From Actinomycetota bacterium (GTDB lineage: Bacteria; Actinomycetota; Acidimicrobiia; Spongiisociales; ZC4RG35): 6,333 nucleotides of DNA. Under the pieces are notes generated by a model that did no database searches, was not told the DNA's origin, and saw nothing but the letters and a program-made list of their open reading frames with translations. A program made the translations under genes and the position numbers. Position 1 is the first letter of the stretch. Each line of letters opens with the position of its first letter. Below, piece by piece: positions 5,695-6,333 of this stretch. The stretch is from contig JAKEHF010000228.1 in assembly GCA_022615295.1 (NCBI GenBank), forward strand, positions 1 to 6,333. The letters run 5' to 3'.

Positions 5695-5700
5695 TCTCTT

Positions 5701-5707
5701 CCTCCTT
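5701..5707 (-). promoter_or_regulatory. Strong ribosome binding site of the membrane-protein gene
   Basis: AAGGAGG on the minus strand lies six bases before the ATG at 5694. It is the best Shine-Dalgarno match among the starts in this window and fixes the start codon. Confidence 0.75.
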
Positions 5708-5770
5708 GAGGTGCCAGGCTACATCCCCGGGGCCCGCGGCTTGAGGGTGGGAGGGGATACTCTTTACGCG
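5708..5770. promoter_or_regulatory. Divergent control region between membrane-protein gene and TetR gene
   Basis: This gap should hold both promoters and probably the TetR operator. Visible structure includes the palindrome CCCCGGGG (5725-5732) and an ATCCCC/GGGGAT inverted pair (5723-5728 and 5753-5758). CTTGAGG occurs as a direct repeat at 5705-5711 and 5740-5746, the first copy overlapping the SD of the membrane-protein gene. TACTCT (5758-5763) fits the loose actinobacterial -10 pattern TAnnnT for the plus strand. It would place the transcript start at or just before the ATG at 5771, suggesting a leaderless message. No site can be singled out as the operator. Confidence 0.35.
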
Positions 5771-6333
5771 ATGCCCAGGATCAGGGCCGCCACGATCGAC
5801 GAGCACAAGAGTCTCGTGAGGACCGGTCTGCTCACCGCAGCGAGTCGTCTCATCGCCGAGGAGGAGACCGCCGAGATCTCCCTCTCCGAGGTGGCTCTCG
5901 CCGCCGGGGTGGGACGGACCACCTTCTACGAGTACTTCACCGACCGCGACGACGTGATCGCGGCACTCGTCGAGGAGGAGCTGCCGCTCATCGTCGAAGA
6001 CCTGATCGCCAGTGTCGATCCGGGTCTGCCCATAAGGGAGCGGCTCGGCGCCCTTGCGACACGCACCATCGAGTTCGTGGCCACGGATCGTGTCTTCGGT
6101 GTGATCCTCCATCGTGAGGTGGGAAGGCTCGGGCCCGAGGCACAGACCCGGATCCGCTCCTCACATGCCCAGCTCGCCGCGGAGATGACCGATCTCTACC
6201 TTCAGGGTGTGTCCGAAGGGGTGTTCAGGTCCATGCCGCCCCATGTCGCCGGGAGACTCATCCAGGACACGATCATGTCCGGGGCGAGGTTGTTGATCGC
6301 CGACCCGTCGGGTGTCGAGTCGGTGGTGGGCCA
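5771..6333 (+). CDS. TetR/AcrR-family transcriptional regulator, C-terminus cut by window edge
   Basis: The frame is open from the ATG at 5771 to the right edge, giving 187 residues with no stop. TetR proteins are usually about 190-220 residues, so little is missing. The N-terminal helix-turn-helix lies at about residues 37-60 (SLSEVALAAGVGRTTFYEYF), with the classic TTFYEYF recognition-helix motif followed by TDRDDVIAALV. The rest is helical ligand-binding domain without recognisable specificity. In-frame GTG (5747) and TTG (5741) codons lie upstream, but the ATG gives a family-typical start. GGAGGGG lies 14 bases before it, too far for a good SD, so a leaderless start is possible. Divergence from the membrane-protein gene suggests it represses that gene, itself, or both; the ligand is unknown. 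Confidence 0.9.
   Translation, partial: MPRIRAATIDEHKSLVRTGLLTAASRLIAEEETAEISLSEVALAAGVGRTTFYEYFTDRDDVIAALVEEELPLIVEDLIASVDPGLPIRERLGALATRTIEFVATDRVFGVILHREVGRLGPEAQTRIRSSHAQLAAEMTDLYLQGVSEGVFRSMPPHVAGRLIQDTIMSGARLLIADPSGVESVVG

Overview
The window is GC-rich, gene-dense DNA that looks like an actinomycete chromosome. The main evidence is a WhiB-family iron-sulfur regulator, which is confined to Actinomycetota and their phages. A GlnR-type response regulator and a GlnA2-type glutamine synthetase, both closest to actinobacterial families, agree with this. I suspect a non-Streptomyces, non-Mycobacterium lineage such as Acidimicrobiia, but that is inference from general resemblance only. No rRNA, tRNA, CRISPR array, transposase or phage gene was seen.

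Layout. Positions 1-395 (+) hold the C-terminal part of a class I SAM-dependent methyltransferase. Its end overlaps tail-to-tail with a minus-strand PLP enzyme of the cystathionine gamma-synthase/lyase family (358-1509). Next on the minus strand is a protein joining an AbiEi-like winged helix to a DUF559/Vsr-like nuclease fold (1571-2485). It has short inverted repeats on both sides and two quasi-palindromes at its 5' end. Then, in transcription order, comes a tightly packed minus-strand operon: a WhiB-family regulator (start near 4839, stop 4540), glutamine synthetase (4543-3218) and a GlnR-like orphan response regulator (3214-2579). A minus-strand gene for an unrecognised four-helix membrane protein follows (5694-4927). 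A divergent TetR-family regulator starts at 5771 (+) and runs off the right edge.

The most interesting unit is the whiB-glnA-glnR cluster. The whiB stop and glnA start share the bases ATGA, and glnA and the regulator are only 3 bases apart, so the three proteins are probably co-expressed by translational coupling. The regulator has the GlnR-type DNA-binding domain, but its receiver lacks the phospho-accepting aspartate and the other signalling residues. This suggests a self-contained module linking a redox or NO sensor, an ammonium-assimilating (or polyamine-glutamylating) ligase and a phosphorylation-independent nitrogen regulator. The role of the module is inference; the gene order, overlaps and motifs are read directly from the sequence.
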